From CAZSBG01 sp964605145 (GTDB lineage Bacteria > Zhuqueibacterota > Zhuqueibacteria > Thermofontimicrobiales > Thermofontimicrobiaceae), in the NCBI GenBank assembly GCA_964605145.1, contig CAZSBG010000011.1:1-64000 (forward strand): 64,000 nucleotides of DNA. The letters are read 5' to 3'. Below, one piece after another: positions 42,857 through 52,816 of this stretch (its first letter is position 1; every line of letters begins with the position of its first letter). The notes beneath the pieces were generated by a model. That model saw only the letters and a list, made by a program, of their open reading frames with translations. It searched no databases and was not told where the DNA came from. Made by a program: the position numbers and the translations under genes.

Positions 42857-42875
42857 TGAAATGGGAGTAAGGTAA

Positions 42876-43979
42876 ATGTCAACAACAATTTATGACGTTG
42901 CAAAAAAAGCGGGAGTTGGTATTGGCACCGTTTCTCGCGTTCTGAACAACAGTCCTCAAATCTCTCCGAAAACCCGAGAAAAAGTTCTCAAAGTCATCAA
43001 AGAATTAAAATATCAACCCCACGCAATGGCCCAGGGATTGGCTCGCAAACGAACGAACAGTCTTGCATGTCTCGTTCCGTCTTTTACCGGCTATTTTTAT
43101 TTGGAATTGATCAATGGCATTCAGCAGGCATTGAGTCGCCATCGATTTGATTTGATTCTCTACAGCATCGGTCAGATGGATAAAGAAAAAGAAATTTTGA
43201 AACGAACCCTGCGCGAACGTAAAGTGGATGGTGTACTGTTGATTTCCATGCCAATTACTGATGAATATGTGAAGAAGTTCACCCAGGCCAGGTTCCCCAT
43301 CGTTTTGGTGGATAGCTTCCATGATGAACTGGATTCCATCGCTATTGAAAATCGCGAGGGAGCGTTCATCGCCACAAAACATCTCATCGATCTCGGGCAC
43401 ACGCGAATTGGCATGATAAACGGTAACCTGAACAGTTTACCGGCTAAAATTCGTCTGGAAGGATTCAAAGCTGCCCTGGCCGAAAACAATATTCCGTTTG
43501 AAGCAGAACGAGTTAAAATTGTCCAGCAAACTGACAATAAAGAACTGAACCATAATCATGGTTTCAATAAAAAAGCCGGTTATGAAGCCATGCTCAGTTT
43601 ATTAAATTTAGAAGTGAACAGACCGACTGCGGTATTCATTTCCAGTGATATTCAGGCTGCCGGCGCTTTGAAAGCAATTCGCGAGCGGGGATTGAGCGTT
43701 CCTGAAGATATCGCGATTATGGGATTCGACGGCGTTGAATTATCAGAATATCTGGGTTTAACCACCATGAAGCAGCCCATGTTTGAAATGGGAATGATTG
43801 CAGTGGAGCGGCTCATCGAAAAAATACTGTCACCTGAAACAACGAAAAAAAAGGTTAAAAAATTATTTCATACACGTCTCATCATTCGGGATACATGCGG
43901 AGCGGGTTGGCTGCGAAAAGATGATCAGAAAAAAGTAATAGAAGATGATCCAGAATCTGTATTAGTTGAACAGCCGTAA
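42876..43979 (+). CDS. LacI-family transcriptional regulator
   Basis: A 367-aa regulator. The N-terminal helix-turn-helix and hinge helix read TIYDVAKKAGVGIGTVSRVLNN; a periplasmic-binding-protein-like effector domain follows (LACLVPSFTGYFYLELINGIQQAL, then PTAVFISSDIQAAGALKAIRERGLSVPEDIAIMGFDGVE). LacI regulators of this type respond to sugars. With a TonB receptor, a surface protein, a PorV-like protein and a GH13 enzyme downstream it probably governs alpha-glucan or maltodextrin uptake (inference). The perfect promoter with an overlapping dyad suggests negative autoregulation. The C-terminal ~30 residues extend beyond the family norm and are charged. Confidence 0.92.
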   Translation: MSTTIYDVAKKAGVGIGTVSRVLNNSPQISPKTREKVLKVIKELKYQPHAMAQGLARKRTNSLACLVPSFTGYFYLELINGIQQALSRHRFDLILYSIGQMDKEKEILKRTLRERKVDGVLLISMPITDEYVKKFTQARFPIVLVDSFHDELDSIAIENREGAFIATKHLIDLGHTRIGMINGNLNSLPAKIRLEGFKAALAENNIPFEAERVKIVQQTDNKELNHNHGFNKKAGYEAMLSLLNLEVNRPTAVFISSDIQAAGALKAIRERGLSVPEDIAIMGFDGVELSEYLGLTTMKQPMFEMGMIAVERLIEKILSPETTKKKVKKLFHTRLIIRDTCGAGWLRKDDQKKVIEDDPESVLVEQP

Positions 43980-44055
43980 AATAGAGCAGAATGATTGTCT
44001 CACATAAATAAATTGGATAATTAGAAGCTAAAAAATCTGTAAAGGGGAAATGCGT

Positions 44056-46869
44056 ATGAAACTATTATCAAGATCATTAGCAATATTCCTCATTTTTGCT
44101 TTTGGTTTCATTGGTTCTTTGAATGCCGGAACCACGGGGAAGATTTCAGGCATGGTAAAAGATGCTGAATCTGGCATGCCGTTGCCCGGAGCGAACATTG
44201 TGCTCGAAGGCACCATGATGGGAGCCGCAAGTGATTTGGACGGGCATTACCTTGTGATGAATGTTCCGCCCGGCGTTTATACACTTAAGGTCACCATGAT
44301 GGGGTACCAACCCAAGCGCGTGGAAAATGTTCGTGTTTCTATTGATTTGACAACAACGATAAATTTTGAAATCCAAACCCAGGTCATGGATTTGGGCGAG
44401 GAGGTAACAGTCGTGGCCGAACGGGAGATCATCCAGCCGGATATGACATCCTCGCTCTCTGCTGTTAGCGCAGAGGAAATACAGAATTTGCCTGTGCAGG
44501 AATTAAGCGATGTGCTGGAATTGCAGGCCGGTTTAGTGAAAGACCCGTTGGGTGGGCTTCACGTTCGCGGCGGTCGGTCCGGCGAAGTTGCATTCTGGAT
44601 CGATGGCATCGCGGCCACAGACGTGTATTCCGGCAATATGGGCGTGGAAGTGGAAAACGCGTCCATTCAGGAATTGCAGGTGGTGAGCGGTACATTTAAC
44701 GCGGAATACGGTCAGGCCATGTCCGGTATCATCAACATCGTAACAAAAGAAGGCGGTTCCGAATACAGCGGCGAAGCGCGATTTTACATGGGAGATTATG
44801 TCAGTAACGATACGGAGTTGTTCAGTCGCATCGATAAGATCGATCCGATGTCGTTGTACAATATCCAGGGAACGCTGAGCGGCCCGGTTCCTTACACGAA
44901 GAAGAAGCTAAATTTCTTCTCCATGGTGCGATATTTTCAAAATGAGGGATGGTTCTATGGACGAAAGCAATTCGCGCCATCCGGCTACGCTTCGACAAAT
45001 GAATGGGTCGCGCTGAATCCGTTTCAAAAAATAAGCACCCAGGGGAAATTATCCTACAGTCTGACGCCGACGATCAAATTAAGTTATGGACTTTTCTGGA
45101 ATTCAAACGAGTTTCGTTCCTTTGATCATGGGTTCAAATACAATCCGGATGGCGATTACCAGAAGTTTGAATCCGGAAACACGCATATCCTTTCCTTGAA
45201 TCATGTCCTCTCTCCAAAAACATTTTACGAATTGAAATTCACAAAATTTTATACTGATTACGAACAATATGTCTATGAAAATCCGCTGCAGGGTGTGCAA
45301 TATATCTTCGATCCGGCAGATACGTCCGGACAGAGATATATCATCGATCCGAATAGCCCTCCCGGCTATGTCCACCCGGATTCACTGAGGACGCCTGTTT
45401 CGTACAGCTTCAACCAGGGCGGCACAAAGATGGATCATTTTTTCCGGAGCACAGCCTATATGATTGGCAAATTCGACCTGGTGAGCCAGGTGAGCCGCGC
45501 CCATCAGATCAAGACCGGCGTGGAATTCAGGCAGCACGACCTGAATCTCGAATGGTTCAACATTCAGCCAAAACGCGAAGGCAATGCAGAAATTGTTCCG
45601 TTCGAACCGTATGTGCCTTCTGTGACAACCCCGTATCACGATATTTACAATCATAAACCCATGGAAATTGCAGCATACGTGCAGGACAAAATCGAATTGA
45701 AAGATATGATTATGAACATCGGTATCCGATTCGATTATTTCGATCCGGATGGCCAGGTGCTCGCCGATCCGATGGACCCGAATATTTATTCTCCTCTACT
45801 GGAAGAGAATTATTACGTGGATCCATCGCTGCCCGAAGCACAACTCAACGATCCCTCCAATATTATCCCCCTTGAAACGCGCCGGAAAAGTTGGTACAAA
45901 GATGCTTCGGCAAAGTACAAATTCAGCCCGAGACTGGGTATTGCCTATCCCATCACCGAGCGCGGCGTCATCCATTTTTCGTACGGCCACTTTTTCCAGA
46001 TTCCGCTGTTCGACTTTCTCTACTCCAGCCCGGATTTCAAAGTGACCGAGGCCGAAGGGGCCCGGGTCATCGGAAATGCGGACTTGAATCCACAGAAAAC
46101 GGTGATGTACGAAATTGGATTGCAGCAGCAGATCGCCGAAAATGTCGGTTTTGATGTGACCATGTTTTACCGCGACGTTCGCGACTGGGTTGGAACCAGT
46201 CCGCTCATTTCCACTTACGGTACAGTGAAATATTCGAGATATGAAAATAAGGATTATTCCAATGTGCGTGGATTTACGCTGGCTTTGAATAAACGCTATT
46301 CCAATTATTTTTCAGCTTCGGTGGATTATTCATTTATGATTACCGAAGGCAGCTATTCCAATCCCACAGATGCGTTTAATGCAGAACAGGGCCAGCGCGA
46401 GCCGCGTCGGCAGCTCATTGCATTGAGTTGGGATAGACGCCACACCCTGAACAGCACCGTGAGCATTGGTACGCAAAAATGGCGGACTTCTTTCCTCAGC
46501 AGATTCTGGAGCGGTCTGCCTTACACACCGAGGTTCCCCAAAGGAACGGTTACGGGCGGTGGTACATACAATGAGCTTCGCGAAAACAGTGATCGTCTGC
46601 CGAACCAGTTTTCATTCGATATATATGTCAATTATAACCTGAAAGTTGGAGGATTAAATCTGTCAGTGTTCGCCAATGTCTATAATTTGTTTGACACACG
46701 AAACGCAACGTGGGTGTATACGGATACCGGTTCTCCAGATTATACACTGGATTCTGTCGGCATTTTTGGCGATCCAAATCGCGTGGGAACATTGGAGGAA
46801 TTTTTCACCCATCCTGAATGGTATACTGAACCGCGACAGGTTCAGATGGGAGTAGCAATCAATTTTTAA
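44056..46869 (+). CDS. TonB-dependent outer-membrane receptor with CarboxypepD-reg-like domain
   Basis: A 937-aa outer-membrane receptor. Signal peptide, then a carboxypeptidase-regulatory-like domain (GKISGMVKDAESGMPLPGAN ... GHYLVMNVPPGVYTLKVTMMGY), a plug domain (LPVQELSDVLELQAGLV ... LHVRGGRSGEVAFWIDGI ... SGIINIVTKEGG) and a 22-strand barrel ending in F. The design is SusC-like, without an adjacent SusD. The start at ATG 44056 sits 8 bases from the GGGG ribosome-binding site, better than ATG 44050. It is followed at 55 bp by a giant surface protein and then a PorV-like protein. The receptor at 59092 is a clear paralogue along its length. Confidence 0.92.
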   Translation: MKLLSRSLAIFLIFAFGFIGSLNAGTTGKISGMVKDAESGMPLPGANIVLEGTMMGAASDLDGHYLVMNVPPGVYTLKVTMMGYQPKRVENVRVSIDLTTTINFEIQTQVMDLGEEVTVVAEREIIQPDMTSSLSAVSAEEIQNLPVQELSDVLELQAGLVKDPLGGLHVRGGRSGEVAFWIDGIAATDVYSGNMGVEVENASIQELQVVSGTFNAEYGQAMSGIINIVTKEGGSEYSGEARFYMGDYVSNDTELFSRIDKIDPMSLYNIQGTLSGPVPYTKKKLNFFSMVRYFQNEGWFYGRKQFAPSGYASTNEWVALNPFQKISTQGKLSYSLTPTIKLSYGLFWNSNEFRSFDHGFKYNPDGDYQKFESGNTHILSLNHVLSPKTFYELKFTKFYTDYEQYVYENPLQGVQYIFDPADTSGQRYIIDPNSPPGYVHPDSLRTPVSYSFNQGGTKMDHFFRSTAYMIGKFDLVSQVSRAHQIKTGVEFRQHDLNLEWFNIQPKREGNAEIVPFEPYVPSVTTPYHDIYNHKPMEIAAYVQDKIELKDMIMNIGIRFDYFDPDGQVLADPMDPNIYSPLLEENYYVDPSLPEAQLNDPSNIIPLETRRKSWYKDASAKYKFSPRLGIAYPITERGVIHFSYGHFFQIPLFDFLYSSPDFKVTEAEGARVIGNADLNPQKTVMYEIGLQQQIAENVGFDVTMFYRDVRDWVGTSPLISTYGTVKYSRYENKDYSNVRGFTLALNKRYSNYFSASVDYSFMITEGSYSNPTDAFNAEQGQREPRRQLIALSWDRRHTLNSTVSIGTQKWRTSFLSRFWSGLPYTPRFPKGTVTGGGTYNELRENSDRLPNQFSFDIYVNYNLKVGGLNLSVFANVYNLFDTRNATWVYTDTGSPDYTLDSVGIFGDPNRVGTLEEFFTHPEWYTEPRQVQMGVAINF

Positions 46870-46923
46870 GCGATGCGATCAATTATTACTCGATAAATAT
46901 TTCAAAAATATTGAGGTAGAAGT

Positions 46924-49900
46924 ATGAGAAAAATTTCAGCTTTTACATTTACATGCATATATTTAACATTGTTTCTTTTTGAATTTTCGCTGGCACAAAT
47001 CACTTCTCACGGTGATGTAAGAGAAGTGCGAAGCGGGCTTCATTCCGGAAATCAGATCAAAACAACATTCTATAACACCGGATTTTTTGGGCGCAAAGAA
47101 GACAGTCCAAATGATTTTGGAGGTGAATGGCCCAAAAACACCGGGCGCATTTATGTTGGTGATGCCTGCACTATTGTCGGCACATTTATCGACACGGTCG
47201 GCGCCAATGGCCAGCCCATTGTAATTACACCGGACGGACCGCAGAAAGGATCCGGCTCTGCACGCCGTGGAGAGATTGGTCCCAATGGCGAGTGGTTTAC
47301 ATGGATGCCCCTGCCTGGCTTTGCAAATCCGGACAGTAAAAAAGTCGCCATGACGGATCTCAATGCCAGTCCACGATATCGGGCAACCTGGCCAATGACC
47401 TGGCCGGATAAAATGGAAGATATGGTCGATCCCGGTTGGTCCGGCGCATGGAACGGCTATTTTGGCAAGGATGTGTTCAATGCGGATCAGGAAAGTTTTT
47501 ATGTCATGGATGATTATCAAAATGCGGAATACCCATTTTACCCGGACAGCACCGATACGCTCCGGCGTGGATTGGGACTGAGAGCCACAGTTCGCGGATT
47601 TCAGTGGTCCAATGCATTGGTGGAAGATGCATTGTTCTGGCTGTACGATATCACCAATATCGGCACCACAAATTACGACAAAATGGTATTCGGCATGATG
47701 ATCGGGAATATGATGGGAAATACACGCACCAATCAGGGTGACTTTAATGACGATTCGGCCGATTACGATCTGGTGGAAGATTTAGCATTTACCTGGGATA
47801 ACGACTTTTTGGGACAGGGAGGCTGGGGGCCGGTGGGCGTTCTCGGTTACGCATTTTTAGAAAGCCCGGGGAATCCCTACGACGGCATCGACAATGACGG
47901 TGATGGCACCGCGTTTGGTGGTCCGACAATCTCCGAGGATATGTTCGATGCCAAAATCATTAGTGTGGATGATCGGGTGGCTGTGATAGATTATGAAACC
48001 TACGAACGAACTGTAACGACCATGCCTGCCGACGGCATTACGTACAATTATAATGGAAATATCGTCACTGTTAATCCCGGTCAGACCGTGCGCGAGATCG
48101 CTCATGATAATATTGATAACAACTTAAACGGCATCATCGACGAGAACAATGGAGCAACCATCGGCACCGCGCCAGACACGACACATGTGTATTTGTACGT
48201 GGATTTGCCCTACAAAGATTATATTATGGGCGCCGGACTGGGCAATCCGTTGATCGACGAACGCCGCGACGATGGGGTGGATAACGACAATGATTGGGAC
48301 CCCCTATCGGACGATGTTGGTCTCGATGGAAAAGCCGGCACCGGTGATCCCGGGGAGGGAGATGGTATGCCAACTTCCGGAGCCGGCACAGAATTTCCCG
48401 GTGAGCCCAACATCGATAAAACGGATATTGATGAATCGGATATGATTGGTTTGACCAGTTTTTATTTTTTCAAACCATTCGATGCAGTGCCATTGCACGA
48501 TGATAACAAGGTTTGGCGTTACATGAAACCCGGCTATCTCAATGCTGCGATTGAAAATGCAGATGCAGACTTCCAGTTTGGTTCCGGCTATTTCCCATTG
48601 AAGGTCGGCCAGACCGAGCGGTTCTCCATTGCCATGATTTTTGGCGATGGCCCGCGCTACGATTCGAACAGCGACCTGTACCGAAACAAAGGCTGGGTTT
48701 CCAAAGCCTATAACGAGAACTATAATTTTGCCCAGGCGCCTTACACGCCAACGCTGGTGGCAGTGCCCGGCGATAATAAAGTAACGCTTTACTGGGATGA
48801 ACTTGCCGAAGAGTCTTTTGATCCCATTACCGGCAATGATTTCGAAGGTTATCGGCTGTATCGCTCAACAGACACGCAATTCCGCGATATGGTGGAAATT
48901 ACGGATGCGTTCGGATCCAAAACGTTCATGGAACCGATTGCTCAATTCGATTTAAAAAATGAATATGATGGCTTTACCTACACCCAGCGAAATGTAGACA
49001 ACTCCACAACAGATTATCAGGTTGTGCCGGTCAAAGGCGTGCAATTTTATCTCGGCAATAATAGCGGTCTCCAACACAGTTATGTGGACGAGGATGTGAA
49101 AAATGGCTACACCTACTACTACGCACTGACCGCATACGATCACGGTGATCCTCGTCCGGATAAACAAATCCCGCCCACTGAAAGCGGAATTCAAATTTCG
49201 GTGGATGCATCCGGGCGTGTGGACAAGGGCCGAAATGTGCAAATCGTGCGGCCTGAAGCGCCGGTTGCCGGGTATGTCGCGGCCGATTTGGACACCATCG
49301 AGGCTGTATCCATTTTGAAACCCTCCGGTGATTTTACGTATCGCATCATCGATCCTGCAGAAATCAAGGAAAATCATAGATATCGCATCACATTCGAAGA
49401 TACGGTACAGGTCGGCAGCGTTGGAGAGGGCGATACCTTGTCAACAAAATGCTGGACATTGGCCGATGTCACATTCGAGGAAGAGGGACAAATCGATACA
49501 TTAATTAACCGCAGCCGTAACCTGAGTATTTATGATGAACAGCCCATCATCGATGGTTTTCAGTTGTTTGTCAACAATGCCCAATTCATTGATATTGACC
49601 GAACGAAAAGCACGTGGAGCCGGGACAGCCTCTATACCATCGGCTTCAAGGTGTTTAAATACGGCTTCACCACCGGCACCATGTATCCTTCGGATTATAT
49701 GATTATTTTTGATGAAGTGGGTGTGGACACATCGACCTATCTTGAGGTGAGACGGGTAGCTCTGGTGCCAAAACCAGTCAATTTCAAAGTTTACAATCTT
49801 TCCAATGAGGAATATATTGATTTTGCTTTCTGGGAAGTGCATGGGGACGATGGAGTATTCTCGTCTGATTATAATAACCAGGATCTCATCATTCTGCTGG

Positions 49901-50421
49901 AAGAAAATGAAAATGATTCGCTCATCGTCACGTGGGAGTTTAAAACTGTCTATGACGAACGATTGTCAGCGCCAACCGCCGGCGATACGGCAACCGTCAT
50001 TCTGAAAAAGCCGTTTCTGTCATCCATGGTGCTGGAATTCAACGCACATAAGGAGACCATCGACGACGAACTGGCCGCTTCGGAAATGGACGATATAAAA
50101 GTCGTGCCAAATCCGTACATCGTCACCAATAGCTGGGAACCTCTCAATCCATATTCCAGCGGACACGGCCCCAGGCATTTGCATTTCATTCATCTGCCAC
50201 CGGAATGTACGATAAAAATATTCAATGTTCGCGGTCAGTTGATAGACACAATCGAACACCGGTCCATCACGTCCGGGGATGATATGAATATCTGGAACGG
50301 AACGGAAATATGGGACATGCTCACTAAAGACGAACTGGATATTGCTTATGGCGTGTATGTCTATCATGTCGATGCCGGAAAATACGGTCAAAAAATTGGA
50401 AAATTTTGTGTTATTAAATAA
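46924..50421 (+). CDS. Large secreted surface protein with Ca-binding repeats and FN3-like domain
   Basis: A 1165-aa exported protein with signal peptide (cleavage near SLAQ). The N-terminal region has conserved WPKNTGR and PGWSGAWNGYFGKD blocks; then acidic calcium-binding loops (YDGIDNDGDG, DNIDNNLNGIIDEN, DDGVDNDNDWDP); then an FN3-like domain (PGDNKVTLYWDELAEE ... DFEGYRLYRSTD); and a FlgD/T9SS-like C-terminal domain (VPNPYIV ... IKIFNVRGQLIDTI ... YGVYVYHVDAG). It is probably delivered to the cell surface and paired with the TonB receptor encoded 55 bp upstream. A paralogue starts at 61878. The biochemical function is unknown; glycan binding is a guess. Confidence 0.8.
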   Translation: MRKISAFTFTCIYLTLFLFEFSLAQITSHGDVREVRSGLHSGNQIKTTFYNTGFFGRKEDSPNDFGGEWPKNTGRIYVGDACTIVGTFIDTVGANGQPIVITPDGPQKGSGSARRGEIGPNGEWFTWMPLPGFANPDSKKVAMTDLNASPRYRATWPMTWPDKMEDMVDPGWSGAWNGYFGKDVFNADQESFYVMDDYQNAEYPFYPDSTDTLRRGLGLRATVRGFQWSNALVEDALFWLYDITNIGTTNYDKMVFGMMIGNMMGNTRTNQGDFNDDSADYDLVEDLAFTWDNDFLGQGGWGPVGVLGYAFLESPGNPYDGIDNDGDGTAFGGPTISEDMFDAKIISVDDRVAVIDYETYERTVTTMPADGITYNYNGNIVTVNPGQTVREIAHDNIDNNLNGIIDENNGATIGTAPDTTHVYLYVDLPYKDYIMGAGLGNPLIDERRDDGVDNDNDWDPLSDDVGLDGKAGTGDPGEGDGMPTSGAGTEFPGEPNIDKTDIDESDMIGLTSFYFFKPFDAVPLHDDNKVWRYMKPGYLNAAIENADADFQFGSGYFPLKVGQTERFSIAMIFGDGPRYDSNSDLYRNKGWVSKAYNENYNFAQAPYTPTLVAVPGDNKVTLYWDELAEESFDPITGNDFEGYRLYRSTDTQFRDMVEITDAFGSKTFMEPIAQFDLKNEYDGFTYTQRNVDNSTTDYQVVPVKGVQFYLGNNSGLQHSYVDEDVKNGYTYYYALTAYDHGDPRPDKQIPPTESGIQISVDASGRVDKGRNVQIVRPEAPVAGYVAADLDTIEAVSILKPSGDFTYRIIDPAEIKENHRYRITFEDTVQVGSVGEGDTLSTKCWTLADVTFEEEGQIDTLINRSRNLSIYDEQPIIDGFQLFVNNAQFIDIDRTKSTWSRDSLYTIGFKVFKYGFTTGTMYPSDYMIIFDEVGVDTSTYLEVRRVALVPKPVNFKVYNLSNEEYIDFAFWEVHGDDGVFSSDYNNQDLIILLEENENDSLIVTWEFKTVYDERLSAPTAGDTATVILKKPFLSSMVLEFNAHKETIDDELAASEMDDIKVVPNPYIVTNSWEPLNPYSSGHGPRHLHFIHLPPECTIKIFNVRGQLIDTIEHRSITSGDDMNIWNGTEIWDMLTKDELDIAYGVYVYHVDAGKYGQKIGKFCVIK

Positions 50422-50441
50422 CGCATAACAGGAGCTGAACA

Positions 50442-51461
50442 ATGAAAAAGATATTTTTACTGAGTATAATTTTATTGATTTTCGGAATGCCTGTTCTGGG
50501 TTTGGCCCAGGTTACGAAAGTGGGAACGACTGCGGCCGGATTTCTCAATATTGATGTTGGCGCGAAAGCGATTGGCATGGGAAGCGCGTATGTTTCCGTG
50601 GCAAACGATGCAACGGCCATGTACTGGAATCCATCCGGGATTGCCAATGTCGCAAAGAATGAAGCCATTTTTACGCATAACCGGTGGATCGCGGATATGA
50701 GTTTTAACTTCGCCGGCATAGTAGTGCCGCTTTCATTCGGAACCATAGGCGTCGGGGCGACATTCCTCACCATGGACGATATGGAACGCACCACCGTGGA
50801 ATTCCCTGATGGAAATGGTGAAATGTTCTCAGCCGGATCGTATGCGTTCAATTTGTCCTACGCGCGGCGGTTGACCGATCGGTTCAATATTGGAGCCAAC
50901 TTGAAATATATCCATGAGTACATTTATAACTCATCTGCCACAGGAATTGCTTTTGATATCGGAACCCAATTTATAACGCAATTCAATGGATTGAAAATTG
51001 GCATGAGCATCAGCAATTTCGGAACTAAAATGCGAATGAGCGGGCGCGATTTGATCGTTCAGGTGGATACAAATCCGATTATTTCCGGAAATAACGAAAA
51101 CATCAACGCCGATCTCAAGACCGAAGCTTATGATTTGCCGCTGTTGTTCCGGGTGGGCATTTCCATGGATGTGCTGAAAGGCGCCGGCGGAAATAATCTC
51201 ATTTTGGCCGCGGATGCACTGCACCCCAATGATGATGTGGAATTTCTCAACCTGGGTGGCATGTACATGTTTAAAAATTTATTTTCGCTCAGCGCTGGCT
51301 ATAAAACGCTTTTTGCTGAAGATTCCGAAGAAGGGATTGCCCTGGGCGCAGGCTTTTATTTTGACTTAATTGGCGGACTCAAAATTAAAATGAATTACGC
51401 GTACCAGGATTTCGGCGTGCTGAATGACATCCAGCAGTTTTCTGTAGCGCTGGAGTTTTAA
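50442..51461 (+). CDS. PorV/PorQ family outer-membrane protein
   Basis: A 339-aa outer-membrane beta-barrel of the PorV/PorQ type: signal peptide, then KVGTTAAGFLNIDVGAKAIGMGSAYVSVANDATAMYWNPSGIA, the family's hallmark opening, a series of amphipathic strands and a terminal phenylalanine (SVALEF). In Bacteroidota PorV acts as a shuttle/anchor component of type IX secretion; related proteins in other FCB phyla accompany surface-protein genes, as here. It starts 20 bp after the giant surface protein gene, with AGGAG upstream, so receptor, surface protein and PorV-like barrel form one operon. Confidence 0.87.
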   Translation: MKKIFLLSIILLIFGMPVLGLAQVTKVGTTAAGFLNIDVGAKAIGMGSAYVSVANDATAMYWNPSGIANVAKNEAIFTHNRWIADMSFNFAGIVVPLSFGTIGVGATFLTMDDMERTTVEFPDGNGEMFSAGSYAFNLSYARRLTDRFNIGANLKYIHEYIYNSSATGIAFDIGTQFITQFNGLKIGMSISNFGTKMRMSGRDLIVQVDTNPIISGNNENINADLKTEAYDLPLLFRVGISMDVLKGAGGNNLILAADALHPNDDVEFLNLGGMYMFKNLFSLSAGYKTLFAEDSEEGIALGAGFYFDLIGGLKIKMNYAYQDFGVLNDIQQFSVALEF

Positions 51462-51533
51462 GCTATAAATTATTTTTGCTCTTACTATAAATCGATATTT
51501 TACAGTTCATATCTATCGATAATTAGTCATAAG

Positions 51534-51623
51534 TTTTCCGAACTCTTGGTAAAAATGAATTTTCATTATTTATTATTAATTAATTAATTATAAATAATTT
51601 CATGGTTCGGAAAGTTCGGAAAA
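51534..51623. promoter_or_regulatory. Inverted repeat in front of the fic gene
   Basis: TTTTCCGAACT (51534-51544) and its exact complement AGTTCGGAAAA (51613-51623) flank a very AT-rich 68-bp segment. A third half-site GGTTCGGAAA (51604-51613) abuts the right arm. The right arm ends about 10 bp before the fic ATG, so a bound protein would block translation and transcription. The Fic protein itself has a C-terminal DNA-binding motif. Confidence 0.6.
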
Positions 51624-51633
51624 AGGTAGTAAT

Positions 51634-52662
51634 ATGCAAAGCCTGAAGAGTGAATTTACTCGGTTGAGAAAACAGAATATACCATTTATTGCAGTGGCTA
51701 ACAGCGAGTGGTATTCATTATTCAAAGATGAAATAAGGAATTCCATAGCCATCGAAGGGATTTTCACCAATCGCAACGATTTAATGGATGTGCTGGAACA
51801 CAATAAACGGACGGATACACAAAAAACAGCCGCTATTTTGGGATATTTTGAATCTGCAAGTTCTGTTTATGAATATGCCAATAATCTGCTCAAAGTGAAT
51901 GAATTCAAACTTCGTTTGGCAGATGTTAAGCAAATACACTCTCTGTTAATGCGGTACGAAAAGAAAGTCGGAAGTTTTCAGGGTACATTAGGCGATTTCA
52001 GAAAAGGCGATATTGAAGTCACAGAATCTCGATTCAAGCCGATAAAAGCGCCTTTTGTGGAGCATGCCATGAGATTATTTGTAAAATGGATCAATAAGAA
52101 GCTTGAGGATGCAAAATATGATAAATTGAAGCTCGCATCGATCAGTCATGTATTGTTCGAGACAATCCATCCGTTCCGTGATGGCAACGGCAGAGTCGGA
52201 AGAATCCTTCTTTCATTTATTTTAATTGGCTGTGGTTACGTGAATATTGCAATCAAAGGGACGAATAAGGAAGATAGAAATAAATACTACGAAGCTTTGG
52301 AAATAGCAGATGACCATTGCGAACTTCTGCTTCGAGCTATTGAAAGTGGAAAAAAAATAACGACGAATGATGTGGATAGGTTTCTTGATAAAAGTAATCT
52401 CTCGCTTTTAAGTAAAATTATTGAAGATCGGTTAAGAGATGCTTATGATCGATTGAAAAATCAAGTTACATTAAAATATGACAAGGATGCACTGCTACCC
52501 TTGCGCGATGTGGCTAAATTCTATCATTATTCACAGGATTATTTGAGGAATCTGATTAATAAAGGCAAATTATCTGCCCAACGGTCAGGTAAATTATGGT
52601 ATGTGCGAGTTCGGGATATGGAACTGTACAGAGAGAAAGTTGAAAAAAAGAATTCATTGTAA
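51634..52662 (+). CDS. Fic-domain AMP-transferase with C-terminal DNA-binding domain
   Basis: A 342-aa Fic protein. The inhibitory motif S37-IAI-E41-G (S/T-x-x-x-E-G/N) lies N-terminal, so it is a class II, self-inhibited Fic. The catalytic motif HPFRDGNGRVGR starts at H179 and is complete. The C-terminal ~70 residues form an excisionase-like helix-turn-helix (VAKFYHYSQDYLRNLINKGK, then SGKLWYVRVRDMEL). Fic enzymes add AMP or related groups to target proteins; many class II members regulate themselves or act as toxins. The inverted repeat upstream suggests autoregulation. ATG 51634 has AAAGG. A separate antitoxin is not seen. Confidence 0.92.
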   Translation: MQSLKSEFTRLRKQNIPFIAVANSEWYSLFKDEIRNSIAIEGIFTNRNDLMDVLEHNKRTDTQKTAAILGYFESASSVYEYANNLLKVNEFKLRLADVKQIHSLLMRYEKKVGSFQGTLGDFRKGDIEVTESRFKPIKAPFVEHAMRLFVKWINKKLEDAKYDKLKLASISHVLFETIHPFRDGNGRVGRILLSFILIGCGYVNIAIKGTNKEDRNKYYEALEIADDHCELLLRAIESGKKITTNDVDRFLDKSNLSLLSKIIEDRLRDAYDRLKNQVTLKYDKDALLPLRDVAKFYHYSQDYLRNLINKGKLSAQRSGKLWYVRVRDMELYREKVEKKNSL

Positions 52663-52680
52663 ATTGAATGTATTATCATC

Positions 52681-52705
52681 ATGAGTGAGTAACATACTCA
52701 CCTCA
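52681..52705. promoter_or_regulatory. Palindrome after fic
   Basis: GTGAGTAACATACTCAC (52685-52701) is a perfect dyad with a 3-base loop, extended by TGAG/CTCA. It lies 20 bp after the fic stop with no T-tract, so it is either an operator for the GH13 gene or a weak hairpin terminator. Confidence 0.4.
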
Positions 52706-52816
52706 ATGAGGGATTGAAGTAAGTTCAGAGAATAAGGATTTGAACAGGCGGCTCATAAAATTCGTCCAATTATGTAACTCGAAGATACTTCGAATTAAAG
52801 ACTGAGGGAATTTGTT

